From NCBI RefSeq assembly GCF_000022065.1, contig NC_011898.1, positions 1,976,501-2,040,500 on the forward strand: a stretch of 64,000 nt of DNA, given 5' to 3'. The stretch is from Ruminiclostridium cellulolyticum H10 (GTDB taxonomy: Bacteria > Bacillota > Clostridia > Acetivibrionales > DSM-1351). The translations under genes and the position numbers were made by a program. Below are positions 63,583 to 64,000 of this stretch, one piece after another. The first letter of the stretch is position 1; each line of letters starts with the position of its first letter. Below the pieces are notes generated by a model. The model was not told the DNA's origin, ran no database searches, and saw only the letters and a program-made list of their open reading frames with translations.

Positions 63583-64000
63583 CTAGACAATTCTTTTAAA
63601 CATTTTTTCTATCTCGTTTTTTGTCAGACGTATAACAGTAGGACGTCCATGAGGACAGGTATATCGTCTTCCGGTATTGGAAAGCTCAGTCAAAAGCTGA
63701 TGAACCTCTTTTTCATCAAGTTTTTTATTTGCTTTTATAGCAGCCTTACATGCAATGGTATGAATTATTTCATCAGCTAAAGGTGTGCTGACAGGTTTTA
63801 TTGATTCTTGAAGTTTTTGTGTCAATTCAATAAAAATATCTCTGGGCGAGTAGTCTCCTACCATATATGGAATTCCTCTGATAATAATGGTATTATTTCC
63901 AAAATCCTCATAAACAAATCCAATACCAGTCAGCAACTTTTCCTTTGCTTTTATTGTATCAATTTCAAAAGGCTGGAGTTGAATAACTACCGGCTCCAAT
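63583..64000 (-). CDS. mutL: MutL C-terminal part (5' part outside window)
   Basis: About 138 residues of the MutL dimerisation domain; the frame stays open to the right edge. CKAAIKANKKLDEKEVHQLL and the C-terminal TCPHGRPTVIRLTKNEIEKMFKR are diagnostic. In species lacking Dam, MutL is a nicking endonuclease; the DQHA motif would be upstream and is not seen here. Confidence 0.92.
   Translation of the reverse strand, partial: LEPVVIQLQPFEIDTIKAKEKLLTGIGFVYEDFGNNTIIIRGIPYMVGDYSPRDIFIELTQKLQESIKPVSTPLADEIIHTIACKAAIKANKKLDEKEVHQLLTELSNTGRRYTCPHGRPTVIRLTKNEIEKMFKRIV

Overview
The window looks like chromosome from a mesophilic, cellulosome-producing clostridium of the Ruminiclostridium (Clostridium cellulolyticum/papyrosolvens) type. 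The DNA is AT-rich, ribosome-binding sites are strong, and three secreted proteins carry type I dockerins whose recognition positions read mostly Ala-Ile/Ala-Leu, as in C. cellulolyticum, rather than Ser-Thr. The species assignment is inference.

Layout. (1) 1-9436, minus strand: a two-component system (YesM-like kinase, YesN/AraC-like regulator), then an RbsACB-like sugar ABC importer, an SDR dehydrogenase, an RpiB-type isomerase and a DhaK-type kinase cut by the window edge. The enzyme set fits uptake and catabolism of a four-carbon polyol or ketose such as D-threitol/erythrulose. (2) 9597-24607: terC behind a yybP-ykoY Mn2+ riboswitch, a GH9-CBM3-dockerin cellulase, a TauE/DUF1634 exporter pair, a YVTN beta-propeller lipoprotein, an NlpC/P60 hydrolase, a metallophosphoesterase, a tyrosine recombinase, a dockerin protein with tandem DUF3237 domains, a GH141-like/CBM6/dockerin protein and a secreted DUF2680 protein. 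(3) 24783-30825: an OmpR-type two-component system apparently started at CTG, a CsoR-type operator, CcdA plus a TlpA/ResA thioredoxin, then an MFS/ROK pair. (4) 31051-35185: a compact RiPP locus (58-residue CxCxCxC peptide plus PqqD-radical SAM-SPASM maturase), an IS3 element, a truncated and an intact IS200/IS605-type transposase, and a cluster of short palindromes. (5) 35320-44496: a tandem BFD-like [2Fe-2S] protein and a glucuronate operon (uxaC, GPH symporter, uxuA, SDR fructuronate reductase, eda-VOC, kdgK, uidA) that runs from beta-glucuronides to pyruvate and glyceraldehyde-3-phosphate. (6) 44818-52826: FrnE/DsbA-like protein, Crp/Fnr regulator, tandem CDGSH protein, glyA, a HypE/AIR-synthase-like protein, a DUF2225 protein, thiI and a cysteine desulfurase. 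(7) 52911-60844: a six-gene membrane complex resembling hydrogenase-4/complex I whose large subunit lacks all four [NiFe] cysteines, so it belongs to the energy-converting-hydrogenase-related (Ehr) type, plus a Cys-rich small protein. (8) 61000-64000: the divergent SOS pair yneA-like/lexA, hfq, miaA and the end of mutL.

The least explained items are the RiPP locus at 31051-32613, the Ehr complex with three 17-bp repeats upstream of its promoter, the CTG-started two-component system linked to a Met/Gly-rich secreted protein, and the tandem-DUF3237 dockerin protein. No tRNA, rRNA or CRISPR array was seen.
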